A stretch of DNA of 64,000 nt, taken from contig NC_092326.1 of NCBI RefSeq assembly GCF_036785885.1, positions 41,006,287-41,070,286 of the forward strand, given 5' to 3'. Below are positions 1-11,503 of the stretch, piece after piece. A program made the position numbers and the translations under genes. Position 1 is the first letter of the stretch. Each line of letters starts with the position of its first letter. The notes under the pieces were generated by a model, which searched no databases, was not told the origin of the DNA, and was given only the letters and a program-made list of their open reading frames with translations. The DNA comes from Coffea arabica. Taxonomy: Eukaryota; Streptophyta; Magnoliopsida; Gentianales; Rubiaceae.

Positions 1-1
1 T

Positions 2-2721
2 GTTGAGGATAGAAGGATATTGGATTTATGTTCTGATTTATCTTCAGTAGCCATAGATAAAGCTAATCATGTCGAGGATACATTTTCAAGTTCTTCGCCT
101 TATTCATCTTCTGCTCACCTTGTTGATAGACTAACCTTGGATGGAGAGTCAACGGAGTTCTTGGATGAGCCATTTGGTGAAGATAGAATGCCTTCTGATA
201 ACTTACTATCAAAGGATAGCAATTTGAGTCAGAGGGCTTGCGTTGATCATTCAACTTATCCTGCACAGGTTTCTGAGGAGTCTGGTGGTTATTCTCTACA
301 GCATGGGAGGACTCATAGTTCAAGTAGTTTCAGCATGGACCAAAGTTCTGTACATAGCCTTGAAGATGATGCCTCTTTACCATTTACATGTGTAAATTCT
401 GTATTAAATGACCACAGGCATGAGTTGAAATTCCAGACTTCTGTCAAATCAGATAGGATTTATCGGAGTTCTAACTCCTTCTCCAATGAAGAAATTGTGG
501 AGCATTTGCGAAGGATTGAAGATGAGAACTTAACTAATGATGATGAAAATTGTGTTTTAGATGCTGTCGAGAGCAGTATTATCTCAAATATTTTGTCAAT
601 CGACCTAGATTCATGTGATGATTCCTTGAGCTTGCCTCATGGTTTAACTGATTTACTCCATGAAACTGATGACCAACGTGGTTCATCCTGGAATTCTTTT
701 ACTAGTGGCGAATCAGGGTTTCTGTTTGCAAAACAAAACGGCTTTGCAGGTCAAGCAGCTAACTTTGAGCCTTACTACAGTAACCTTGGTCAGGTGCCAC
801 AAAATTGTACTACCAAGGAGCATTACTTGTCTAAGCCTCAGCATCCAGGTAAACATTAGTTTATACACTCTTTTGATTCAGTTGATCTTTGATTAGTTTG
901 TTGTTGTGTGTCTTTAGGTTGCAGAGCTCATCATTCTTAATTAATTGGGAAAGTTTGAAACTATAAGTTCTATTTGTTCATCTTACACTTTGGCATATTT
1001 GTTACATTAGCCAAGTTATGTGACTTTAATAGAATGCAAAAAACAGTCCATTTCACCACCTAGAAGGCTTCTTGCTTTTTGCAGATTTTAGAGTGAAGCT
1101 ATTCTTCTTAATACTTTGTGCTGAAAGTTGTGATGTTGTAAACTTCACTGGTCTATTCAAAAGTTTTGCCATGCTTAATGATCTGCCTAGGTGAGCGTGT
1201 CAGTTTGTGTGTGTGTCACTGTCTTGTCTTAGTATACAAACATATGCATCTTCTTTATATGGGCTTATGTGCAAGTTTGTTTTTTTGATGTGTTTTTCAT
1301 CTTCGAGATACATCATTTTCACAGTTTCGTTGACTCTGTGACTGTTAAGTTACCATATTAGTCCTATACACTTTCTCTATTAATTTCTTTTATTTTGCTT
1401 TTAAAGCTTTACTGTTATTCAATGTCAGTGGCTTATGTATCAGAGTTTCTTGCAGTACCTGATTTCTGTTATTTTGGATCACATCATCTATGAGTCTTCA
1501 GACTCAATGCTACTACAATTCTTTGATTCTGCACTTTCTTTTGGGTGTGAGTTTTTACTGAAATCTTTTTGGCTACTAAACTGTTGTTATTTGTAAGGCG
1601 TTTCCTTGTTACCAGAGTAGTGTAGCTAGTATCGCTATCCACCTGTTTGGGTTGCACACTGAAATTTCCAGTCAACTTAACCATGGTGGAAATATAATTT
1701 GGAGCATCGAGAAATGTCTATTAGCAGGAACTGAAAGGTTTAATTTGGGAGTGTGTGCATTTATATCCCTTTGCTTGAGCATTTGTACGCTAGTTTGGCT
1801 CTGTGTTAACCAAAATAGTTCACTGCATTTGGTTTTTGTGCTATTGGATATCATGTAAACTGTCTGTTTTAACAGCATGCAGGCCTCCAAGTTTGGTTCC
1901 GCCTGGATTCTCAATGCCCTCCAGAGAAGCACCTCCTGGTTTCTCTGCATATGAGAAGACAGGTGGATTTCCTCGTACTTCTTCTGGTATGTCACTGCAT
2001 TGTCCGTCCCCCTCTCCCATCCTCCTTGTCTTGAGGTTGTATTACTAATTGACCTTTTTAAATTTTGTCCCTTATAATGTTTCTTTACCCCTTTCTGTCT
2101 GCAGGAAGTTTTGTTAATACTTCATCATTGCCAAACAATTTGCTTCAAATGCCATTGGCAGGAAATAATGGTAGTAATTCTGATATTGATTTTCTTGACC
2201 CTGCAATATTGAGCCGTGGTGATAGCAAACCAACAAATGGATTGAATATCTCAGGCTTGAGCACGAGGCCAGTTGTTAATCAACAGATGGGGGAATTTGA
2301 CAACGAGACGAGACTTCGGCTTCTGATGCAACAACAGGCAAGGGCTGATCAGGACTCGAAGTATTCTCAAATCTTTTTCCAGCAAACATCCACGCATAAA
2401 GACATGGGGTTTCCTGGCCATACTGGGGTCAAGTTATCTAGTTCAGGTGATGTATATGGGTGTCCGTCAAGACTGATGGATCAGTGTCAATCATTTGAAT
2501 CTTCTTTTGCACAATTATCGCAGCAGAAATTTGGAAATGGGTACATCTCTAATGGCTATCAGCACAGTTTGGATGAAGTCCAACGGAGAAATGAAGCTGC
2601 CATTGCAGAACATCAAAGAAGTGAGAAACTAGGGTTGAACAAGTACCTTTCTGGATATGGAGATTTAATGTTCCAGATGCCCAGTTCAGGCGATGTATAC
2701 ACCAGAGTATTTGGGATGTAA
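2..2721 (+). CDS. CNOT4-like RING/RRM protein, C-terminal part (5' end outside window)
   Basis: Three exons are visible: 2-848 (open from the left edge), 1876-1986 and 2105-2721, joined in phase 1 at both junctions. Together they give 524 residues and end at TAA 2719-2721. The product is the low-complexity C-terminal region of the plant CCR4-NOT subunit 4-like family: a Ser/Asp-rich stretch, then the hallmark NEEIVEHLRRIEDENL segment, then the proline-rich repeats RPPSLVPPGFS and REAPPGFSAYE in the middle exon. It ends in SLDEVQRRNE, KLGLNKY, GYGDLMFQMP and the terminal YTRVFGM. Family members carry an N-terminal RING finger and an RRM and act as E3 ligases linked to the CCR4-NOT deadenylase; those domains are not in this window. 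The family call rests on recalled similarity of the C-terminal motifs. No frame break is seen. Confidence 0.75.
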
Positions 2722-3275
2722 CTCTCTTTAAGTGATCTTTGAAATGAAACTTCGTGACTTCTTGGTAACGTCTTCTGTGCAAAACTAGAATCTTTTTATC
2801 ATAAAAAATGAACTTGGGGGTGGGATTGATCTTTTGAATTGTATATTGTGGCCCTATAATATGTTCCTTTCTTGATAAATCGCATCGCAATGAAGGGGCC
2901 TTTCAATCCCAAGGGGAAAAGCAATCTTTTTGAGAGTCATTATCAAGGTACATTTAATTCTTTCCTATGTTACTAGTTCTTGGATTTGCTCCAAATCACC
3001 TTAGCATTGCTCTTTTTTCCAAGAATGTCGGCATTGGCAGAATGCATTACAAACAAATTGGCGGACAAACGAGTCTGCAAAGAAAAAGCTTTACCTTGAA
3101 TCATTGCTTCTGCAGTCGGCACCAGTATTACTATACATTATTGTTTCTCCTCCATTGTCATGAAAATTTGCAGAGGGTGAAAACTATTCGTAGCCTTGGT
3201 TGCACCAAATCAGAATGTTTGTTGTACGGAGCTACAAACACCTACAATAAACATTACCCGAAATTAAAATAATTT
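2722..3275 (+). other. Probable 3' UTR of the CNOT4-like gene
   Basis: This follows the stop codon directly and has no convincing coding frame; the open frame at 2967-3272 shows no recognisable protein. An AATAAA hexamer at 3246-3251 is a candidate polyadenylation signal. The true transcript end is not determined. Confidence 0.4.
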
Positions 3276-4076
3276 TCCAGTGCATGAGGTAGAACCTAAC
3301 TCTATTTTGTACTACTAGTTTCAAGATTCAAAGTCTGCGCGTGTATCTGATTGGAATTTTGGCAACTTAAACACAATTTGCCAGAACAAAGACGAAGGTA
3401 GAAGAGGCCGCTTTGAATGTAATTCGCTGTCCTGGCACTACACATGCAAAGGACTCATTATAGCTTATGGAATCAATCAAAGGGTTGCGATGCCAGGTAA
3501 AAAAGTTTCGTATCATCTTTGGGATGCCTGATTGACATTGGATCCCAAATGAGATTACTTCAATTCGTGTTGGATGGAATAAGAGGAGCCCACTAACGAA
3601 AAGAAAACCATAATGGTCTAATAAATAGCTTTCAGCCTCATATCATCTATGTCTGGAGAATTAGGGTTCATTGGGCCATTTATCTTTAATGAGTACTAAG
3701 CAAGTAAGTTTTGGTCTAGTAATTGGAGTTTTAAGAATTGAAGATTCGGATTCAAATCTCTTATTTTTTCCTTTTCATTTCTTAAATTTCACCCTATTTG
3801 ATAATTTTTAAAAATATAAAAAAAAATAGTAGTTTCAGCTTTAAGGTCTTAACCACCCGTTTGATATCCAATGTCACAGGGAAACACAATCAATTCCAAC
3901 TTCAAATTCCTTCAAAAGGGAAATCCTCATCAATCCCAATTTCCAATGTTGCGTACAAACCCAATTACTTTTACTCTCAAATTTCTTCAGAAAGGAAGTC
4001 TGCATCATATCCAAAAGGGCCAAAACTTGCAAATTTTCCAAGTAAAAATCCACATTCAATTTGCCAATTGCTCCTA
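3276..4076. other. Intergenic spacer between CNOT4-like gene and GSTL array
   Basis: AT-rich sequence without a supported gene. Positions 3697-3765 have a weak tRNA-like look (a GATTCGGATTCAAATC stretch resembling a B box), but I could not define element ends. The small overlapping frames at 3798-4119 show no recognisable motif. Confidence 0.4.
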
Positions 4077-4409
4077 TTGTGAATCAATGAAAATTTGCTT
4101 CAAATCTAACACTATATGAACAAAGACAACTCTAACCATCTCCCCCGATGAGAGAGAGGGATGGAGCTGATTGGGAGGGGGAAACGGAGAGGGGAGGCAA
4201 CTTGTACCAGTAAGGACTAAGGAGGGAGATAACTTGTGCCAGCCATGCTCTTGCTTTTCCGATTCTTCACAATTTTTAGGGTTAATTTCAGAAACCTCCC
4301 CTCACGTTTCTAATAATTGCGGCCACCTTCCTTAAAATTTGAACAATTGCACTTATATCCCTTGGTGCTATAGAAAGACTGTGATATTCTTCACAAACTT
4401 TACAAATTA

Positions 4410-5232
4410 GGATAAAAGACTTGAGGAGCCCATCAACTATTATCGTTGTTTACTTTTGACTCCTCATCTAAATTTTGTTTCTGATTGGCTCTTGAACAAT
4501 TCAAATTGCACACTTTAGGCATAAATTTGGCCGGATTTAAAGGGCATTTTTTTCCATTCATAATTGAACCGTTGGACCAGTATCAGAAACCCTCAAAAAG
4601 AGCAACCTTTCAATTTTTTTTACAAGATTTGTGAAGAAAAATCTAATGGTGTGTGTGTGTTTTTTTTTTGCCGGATTTGTGAAGAAAAATCTAATGATGT
4701 GTTTTTTTTCCACCAGTGATGTTGCTCGTAAGATATGAAAGTTTTTTGAGTTTGATGCAGGTATATTTGATCCGGGACTTGGTATTCATTGTCATTTGGT
4801 TAAGTGGTGGCTCTCTTCAATTCGTAATGTTCAGGCAGCTTTTGTCTTTTGAGTTCTTCCTGTTTTTGTTTGTTGGTTCCTATAGAAGGCACGGAATGCA
4901 TATTTCTTTGAGGGTAAGGATTTGTAAAGAAAAATCTAATGGTGTGCTTTTTTTTTTTTTTTTTTTTAACAGGATTTGTGAAGAAAAATCTAATGGTGTG
5001 CTTAAAAAATTAAAGGGTTACCTCTTTGAGGGTTTCTGATGCTAGTCTTGAAGATTCAATTATGAATGGACAAAAATACCCTTTAAATCCGGCCAAATTT
5101 ATGCCTAAAGTCACCGGAAATCCTTAAAATATGCAGTTTTAATTGTTTAAGACCCAATTGGAAACAAAATTTAGATGAGGGGCCAAAAATAGACAACAGT
5201 AATAGTTTAGGGGCTCCCCAGGATTTTTACTC
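4410..5232. mobile_element. Nested foldback MITE with long inverted repeats and 9-bp target duplication
   Basis: About 215 bp at the left (4410-4620) are the inverted, diverged complement of about 5005-5232. Ends are GGATAAAAGACTTGAGGAGC and, complemented, GAGTAAAAATCCTGGGGAGC. The flanking 9-bp repeat TACAAATTA at 4401-4409 and 5233-5241 is perfect. The interior holds four copies of a 28-bp motif (GATTTGTGAAGAAAAATC...) near 4626, 4674, 4919 and 4974, each followed by T-rich runs. No protein is encoded. It inserted into the 4279-5930 element, so it is younger. Confidence 0.85.
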
Positions 5233-5489
5233 TACAAATTATAAGTGAAAAATGAGTTTAAAAGAGAAAAATGAAATCCTTTTTTGGTAATATTTCTTTA
5301 TTATAAAATTCTAACAACATCTAATCTAGTATATTATACTTCATCTCCAAATTTTTTTATTAGATTTCTTAATCAATTTACAAAAAGTCGACCAACCAAT
5401 TAGAGAGGCATTTGTTAAAATAAGTATCTTAAAAAATTACTTAACAAAAAAGAAAAAAAGAATCCTTTTTCTAGTAGGTATAAGAATCT

Positions 5490-5612
5490 GACTAGACTAA
5501 AGGAGTGTTCTGGCATCTCTTTTAGATTTTTTCCATTACAGGTGGGGTTCGAACTTCCAATCTATAACTCAAAGAGAGACTTAGTACTTTTTTTGGTGAC
5601 CACTGAGCTTTG
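5490..5612 (-). mobile_element. tRNA-derived SINE-like fragment
   Basis: On the minus strand an A-box-like AGCTCAGTGGTCACC (5595-5609) precedes a B-box-like AGTTCGAACCCCACC (5541-5555) at the spacing of a pol III promoter. Flanks are A/T-rich. The intervening sequence does not fold as an obvious functional tRNA, so I read it as a SINE head. Exact ends and target duplication were not resolved. Confidence 0.5.
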
Positions 5613-6553
5613 AAAAAAAAACAAAAGAATCCAAAGTACCAAAAACAAGATGCTTTCAAAACAAAGCTTGAATTTTTTTTAGCAAAAAACTAACTTGAAA
5701 ATTTCACCTAACAAATAATGGTGATAGTTGACTTTTTGAGTATTTAATTTCTTTTACATATGAGAGGAAGGTAATATTGGATCTTCATTAGATTTTTTTT
5801 TTGGCTTACATCATCAATTATTACCAAAACATACATTTTAGAAGAGATTTTCGTAAATTTTCAAACCTTAACGAAGGTGGCTATAATTATAGAAAACTCA
5901 GGAGAGGTGTCTGAATTCTGAAATTATCCCCAATTTTTATTTATTTTCTCCTAAAAATTGGGTAATCAAGCTGATAGTGCCCCCGCCCAATTTAGTGGAG
6001 AATGAATTTTTGGATTTGGAAGACTTAAAAGTGGATAATGAAATACCTATTGTGGGTGTACCAAACATATTAATCGATAAGGATCACCATCCTATCATAT
6101 GCCCATTAAGGAGGGCAAAACCTCCCAACCAATCGGATGGTAAATGTTTTAGTGTTACGCTAGTGCGTCGTGCCATTCGCCATTGGGAGCGGGCAACATC
6201 GGCATCTCTGATTTGATGACTTCGATAAGGATTCCAAGCGAAATTTCCACACCTAAGACAGCCAATCCAGAAAACAGTCGCAAACTAACACGACATGTCC
6301 GCTTTGAACTTCATCTCTAATCGCGGCAATATACATAATTGCCTCCATATGGACCTGCCTGCAATTACACCCTGGTGCAACCGTGCAAGTGTAAGCTTAC
6401 CAACTTCATCAGCTGCTAATCCGCGCCTCACATTTCCTTCTGCTTTCTCTGTATAGTATATGCTCTACTCTATCGGAAAACCCATTAAGATACCCTCGAA
6501 ATCTTCACTCGCGTGTTAAATTTTCAAGAATTTCTTCACTATCCGCTTCGGCA

Positions 6554-9146
6554 ATGTCTTCTGGGTACTCGAATCTTTATCAGTTCACCTTTTCCGGTTT
6601 TATTTTTAGGATGTTGTTGTTTATGGTGGGATTTTTTTTTTGGTTTTTTGAAGTGTGAAAGAGGTGCTTCCACCTCCTCTTGATTCTTCTTCAGAACCAC
6701 CTGCCATCTTTGATGGTACTACCAAGTAAGTCTTTTTTACTGTTTTCTCTGTTCGTAGATGCTTATACTTCTGCAGCGAGGAAATTTAGCGAATTTTTTT
6801 TTCCTGCTTTCATACAGGGAGAGTTTCAGTATGTTTGTTTGTTATCCAGTATTTAGACCATAAAAACTTCCGATTGTGAATCAAAAAATTTCACTCGCTC
6901 CAATTTCTCTTATCTGCACTTCTGGGAATTTGCCAACATTCCTTATTCATGTTATATAGGCTTGGAATTTGGACAACAAAATTACCCAATTTCTCTATCC
7001 GAACAATATAATAAGCCAATTGAGAAGTCTATGCTGAAATGTGAAGACATGATTCCCATCTTAAAGCTGTTTTGGTCCTTGGGATTTTGTTTGAGAACAA
7101 AAAACTCATTGAATCTGCAACAAAGAGAATAGGATATTGTACATGGATGCAATCTCCTACTGTTGAGATGAGGAATCGGCAAATTCAAAATTTGGTTATT
7201 TTTAAAACTCTTGAACTACCTTCAATCATTATACTTGTATAAGTTTGACATTATTTTATGTTCTGATTCCTTGGTTTTAGGTTGTACATATCTTACACAT
7301 GCCCTTATGCGCAACGTGTATGGATTACAAGGAACTATAAGGTTGCTTGGAGAGTTCTTCTCGCTCCTTGTTCTAGGTACTTGATTTGATTTTTCTGTAA
7401 CACCTTTTGTAGTTTCTGAATTTGTGTTTCTACGCTTTTCTGGAACAGGGATTGGAAGATAAGATAAAACTGATCCCTATTGACCTGCAGAACAGGCCCG
7501 CCTGGTACAAGGAGAAAGTTTACCCACCAAACAAGGTTGATTACCTAGTGGCACCATGCTATGTTAGCTCTCTGCTACTAATTATGCTCAGCCCGAATTG
7601 ATTTCCTGCTTTAAGTACTGCATATCTCTCCTTGCATCAGAAGTTGGAACCATTAACTGCCCCGCGAGGAATTAGGATTTATTGACTTGAAGTTGAAAAG
7701 AAAGTCTCTTTTGACCAACTGCAACCACTCTTGGTAATTGCTGCGTTTCTTTAGGAATCTTATACTGCTTTATTCCCATTCAGGTGCCATCTCTGGAGCA
7801 TAATAATGAAGTTAAAGGAGAGTCCCTTGATCTGCTAAAATATCTGGAGGATAACTTTGAAGGTCCTTCACTTCTTCCTGACGTAAGATCTCCATAAACA
7901 TCTTTCTTTTGAATTGTAGTGAGCTCCTTTAAGATCCTTAATTAATCTGCATTTTGTAATAGCTTGAGTTCTAACTGGAACTGTAGGATCCAGCCAAGAG
8001 AGAGTTTGCAGAAGAGTTGCTGTCCTATACCAACTCCTTCAATCGAGCTGTGGTTTCTTCTTTCAAGGCAGATTCAATTAGTGAAGCCGGTAAGTTCAAT
8101 GATCATGGTTTTTGACTAATAATTCATGTAAGAATTGATACCATGGAGGTGGTTGACTAGGTGCTACCTTTGATTACATTGAGAATGCCCTCGGCAAATT
8201 TGGGGATGGTCCCTTTTTCCTTGGAACTTTTAGTCTGGTGAGTATCATCATTGGACTTTTATTTGAGATAAACACCATGATTGGAATGAAGTGTTTCCGT
8301 CAAGTTATAAGAAGCAGATATGCAAATGGAAAATGATTTATAATGTTGGTTGGATTTTGAGTTTTTATTATTTAAAATTTCATGCTATATATTAAACAAA
8401 CATAGGGTGCTAAATGCTCCATCTGTGCAATCTCAGGTAGATATAGCTTATGCTCCGCTCATTGAGAGGTATCAACCCTTCTTGTTGGATGCGAAGAAGT
8501 ACAATATTACAGAGGGCAGGCCACAACTGGCAACATGGATTCAGGTGCTTATAAAATTTAGTTCTACATGCAAATTGAGGATAGATTTAGCAGGCCAAAA
8601 ATGGCGGTATAAAGTGTCGATTTTACTTGTCATTCAGTCCTTGAAAATCTTTAGTGATCCTCCACAAGGGTAATGATCTTGTGTTCATATAAGAAACTTG
8701 GGTAAGGGGGAAGAGATTTTTCAGCTTGGTAATGTTTGACTTGCAGCATTCATCCACAAAGAGTCACATATATCTCATTCTGTAGAAACTGCATGTGTCC
8801 CGGAAAATTGCATGAATAGATTTTGAATTAGGAAAATTTAGGGCATCTTATCCACCATTTTTTTTATTCAACAAACAAGTTGGTTCAATAACCCACCCCT
8901 TGATAAATTCTGCAAAACCAAATTCTTTTCTTAATCAGCATTGATTTTGATTTGGTATTCTCTGTGATGGTTTATACATCATTTATTATGATAGAGTACG
9001 TCTTTTATAGCACGCGGCACCCTTACAGCAGGTAACAGAAGTACTTCCTTTCAGTTGATTGTTATAACCTAGTTAAATTACTTCTGCAGGAGCTTAACAA
9101 GATTGAGGCTTATGAAGTGACAAAACGTGATCCAAGGAGCTCGTAG
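6554..9146 (+). CDS. GSTL: GSTL-A: lambda-class glutathione S-transferase, truncated at both ends by frameshifts
   Basis: Nine exons: 6554-6564, 6654-6725, 7281-7341, 7449-7535, 7784-7882, 7987-8089, 8161-8237, 8437-8544, 9090-9146. All internal introns are GT-AG, giving 224 residues. The thioredoxin-fold half holds the lambda active site CPYAQR (Cys near residue 35), the cis-Pro (VPSLEHNN) and the GSH-contacting GES. The helical C-terminal half follows (FDYIENALGKF, DIAYAPLIERYQPF, RPQLATWIQ). Lambda GSTs use the cysteine for thiol transfer or deglutathionylation rather than conjugation. In exon 9 one base is missing relative to GSTL-B (GATCCAAGG against GACCCAAAGG), so translation stops at TAG 9144-9146, about 12 residues early. 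The upstream leader frame open in GSTL-B is broken here: the ATG is lost, there are indels, and a TAA lies in frame. It may be a weak short-form gene or an early pseudogene. Confidence 0.8.
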
Positions 9147-9639
9147 AAGCCTTCAAAAGACATTTCTAGGTAAAATCTTCCGCCACATATTAACTACTTT
9201 GTGAGGAATCTGAGCTAAAGGGTGAATTGCTTCCAACTTTTATCTGAAGTCCAAGCTCTGAGCCCTCGCAATCCCCAGATATTTCATGGAAATGGGGCAA
9301 GCATGCTTGTCATCTCCGAGGAATTTTATCACGCAAGATTCTACCCCGCCTATATCACCTATAATGAAGCCACTAGTTGATCTCAGTATTCGTTGTTAGA
9401 CATCTTCTGGTTGCGAGCAGCTGTTCGAATAACTTCTGCGGACTTAATAGTTTACTCTGTCTTAACTATTGTAGAGGCATATCGTGTATTTAAAATTGCT
9501 TTCTATATAGGTAAACTCGAGCGAAAACTAAGAAAATTCAAAACAAAAAAAAAAAAAAAAAAAAGCCATGGTGAAGCTTTAGGAGCAAAAGACGATTGAA
9601 CAGGTAGACTTTAGGAGCAACTGCTGCTGTTTTGCAAGG
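9147..9639. other. 3' flank of GSTL-A and junction between duplication units
   Basis: It contains the former last exon region (the TCCAAGCTCTGA stretch near 9250, used only if exon 9 were in frame), then the end of duplication unit 1 near 9455. A non-repeated spacer follows with an A-run at 9544-9564. I see no gene here. Confidence 0.5.
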
Positions 9640-10112
9640 TGTGAATCAATGCAAATTTGCTTCAAATCTAACAATACATGGACAAAGACAACTCTAAGCG
9701 TCATTTCCCTCGATGAGCGAGAGGGATGAAGCCGATTGGGAGGGCACCCTGCACCAGCAAGGAGGGGATAATTTGTATCACCCGTGCTCTTCCTTTCCCG
9801 ATTCTTCACAATCTCTAAGTTCAATTTTGATTTATTTTCCTCTAAAAAGACTGACAGTTCCCAATTTAGCGAGTTTTTGTGAGTTTGCAAGATCCAAAAG
9901 TAGGCAATGAAAATACCCATAGTAATGTATCAAACATAATCAAAGCAGAACGCTACCCTCTCATTCCCATTAAGGAGTGCGAAACCTCCCAAGTCCCAAC
10001 CAAACGAGTGGCGTGAAGTGACCAGGGTTTATCATTTTACTGAGTTTTAGTGTTGCGCTACTGTGTCGCGACATTTGGCTCTGGGAGCAAGAAATACCGG
10101 CAATCTTATTAA

Positions 10113-10553
10113 TGATTTGAGAGCCGTTTGATTCAAATCCTACTATCACTGTTATTATCGGTGTCACAGTGTGTTCAATGATAATGAATTTTGATTTTGA
10201 TCAAAACTTATAGCATAGTGTGTTTGTTAATGTGAAATGGATTTTATAATTTATAATTTATAATTTTTCTTTTTTCTTTTTTCCATTGGTTGAAACCAGC
10301 ACAAACGGTGGCATTTTGTTTTCTTCCTTTTACATTTAAGGAAAATAAGATGGGTATTTTTACCTTTAAGTAGAGTAAAATGGGTAGTTAAGATGATTCT
10401 CTAGTGAGGGGTGATTAATCATAAAATCCATAAAATAAGCCTATTATTCCCATTGATTTATTCCATTGGCCCTAAGCAAACATCATGTATAGGTATAATT
10501 GAATTTGAAACACCTAATGGGAGTTGAAACTCATTTACCAAACACCCCCTTGG
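10113..10553. mobile_element. Insertion specific to duplication unit 2, MITE-like
   Basis: Unit 1 reads directly from CGGCATCTCTGATTTGATGA to GATAAGGATTCCAAG. Unit 2 has about 440 extra AT-rich bases between the matching points. The right end complemented starts AAGGGGGTGTTTGGTAAATG, and the left end shows a weaker GAGAGCCGTTTGATTCAAAT. G-rich ends followed by GTTTGG are common in plant hAT and PIF-type MITEs. No clean target duplication was found, so the superfamily is open. Confidence 0.5.
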
Positions 10554-10607
10554 ATAAAGATTCCAAGAGCACTTCATAAGCCAATCCAAAAATTAAAAAA
10601 CGGAGAT

Positions 10608-11452
10608 GGACAAATTACATTTTATCCCTCGTAATTTAACGATTTTTTGTATAACCCCTCATGGTTTGAATTAAAGCGTCAAAGTAATGGAAATAGTGAT
10701 TCGTAACGGAACTTCTAGAAATATCGAAATTACCCTTATAAATACATGACACTCCGTATAATTTTTATATTTTACTAGATAAGCTCCTTATAATTTAATA
10801 CTTTACCATATAACCAAGGTTTGTAAAATCGGGATCCTACGTAGGATCGATTTTAGTTTCACAGGATCGGATCGTAGGATCGGATCGTAGAATCGTAAGA
10901 TCCTACCAAAAGCTCTTAATTGCAATTAAAGGTTGTAATTCTTTGATAAATTACAAATATACCACAAATATTTTCATTTATTTGCAAAATGGAGCTTCGC
11001 ATTTCACAAATTTACAAAAAAATTGTAGGATCGTACGATCGTACCGATCCTACGATCCTACACGATCCTGCACGATCCTGCACGATCCTGCTACGATTCT
11101 ATGCGATCCTGCAAAAAATTAATATGATTTGCGACTCTGCATACGATCCGAATCGATTTTGGTTATTCGGATCGTAGGATCGTACGATCCTACGATCCGG
11201 ATCGCGATTTTGACAACTATGCATATAACCCCCTTATGATTTTCAAAATAGACACATGACCCCCTTGGTTAATAAATAATTTTCAATTTTACATAAAGGT
11301 ATTTTTTATATTTTAGGTGACTCCGTTAAGAATAATCATTCCCGTCACTTTGACACTTTAATTTAAACTATGAGGGGGGTTATGTATAGCTTTTGAAATT
11401 ATAAGGGGTTATGCAAAAAGAGTTAAACCACAGGGTAAAATGGAATTTGCCC
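10608..11452. mobile_element. Mutator-like MITE (outer), GGGCAAATT ends
   Basis: Left end GGACAAATTACATTTTATCC and complemented right end GGGCAAATTCCATTTTACCC continue as diverged inverted repeats over more than 80 bp (shared blocks TGGTTTGAATTAAAGCGTCA on the left and its equivalent on the right). Flanks AACGGAGAT (10599-10607) and AACAGAGAC (11453-11461) fit a 9-bp target duplication with two later changes. It has no coding capacity and is interrupted by the element at 10816-11221. Unit 1 is empty at this place. Confidence 0.75.
10816..11221. mobile_element. Nested MITE rich in GGATCGTAGGATCG repeats, 9-bp target duplication
   Basis: A perfect 9-bp repeat CATATAACC flanks it at 10807-10815 and 11222-11230. 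Ends are AAGGTTTGTAAAATCGGG and, complemented, CATAGTTGTCAAAATCGCG. Just inside both ends are arrays of GATCGTAGGATCGTACGATCC-type words that pair with each other across the element, about 35 GATC-containing units in roughly 400 bp. No protein is encoded. It lies inside 10608-11452, so it is the younger insertion. Confidence 0.8.
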
Positions 11453-11503
11453 AACAGAGACATATATTGACACGACATGGCCACTTGAAGTTCATCCGTG
11501 ATC

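Larger units (their letters stand above)
4279..5930. mobile_element. Mutator-like MITE with 9-bp target duplication (outer element)
   Basis: Terminal inverted repeats begin GGGTTAATTTCAGAAACCTC at the left and, on the complement of the right end, GGGATAATTTCAGAATTCAG. A perfect 9-bp direct repeat CAATTTTTA flanks the element at 4270-4278 and 5931-5939, typical of Mutator-like transposition. There is no transposase frame, so it is non-autonomous. A second element (4410-5232) and a SINE-like piece (about 5490-5612) lie inside it. Relatives in this window have ends at 15472, 48410-49185 and 52066. The equivalent place in unit 2 (about 9800-9830) is empty. Confidence 0.85.
4077..9455 (+). repeat. 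Direct duplication unit 1 (carries GSTL-A)
   Basis: Sequence from about 4077 (TGTGAATCAATG...) to about 9455 is repeated as unit 2 at about 9640-14437, including introns and both flanks. Shared landmarks are the CAAAGACAACTCTAA stretch near the start, the whole GSTL gene, and GAATAACTTCTGCGGACTTA at the end. Similarity stops abruptly at both ends. Unit 1 is longer before the gene because a 1.65-kb transposon (4279-5930) entered it; unit 2 has an uninterrupted site there. Introns are still easily aligned, so the duplication is fairly recent. No percent identity was computed. Confidence 0.85.
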
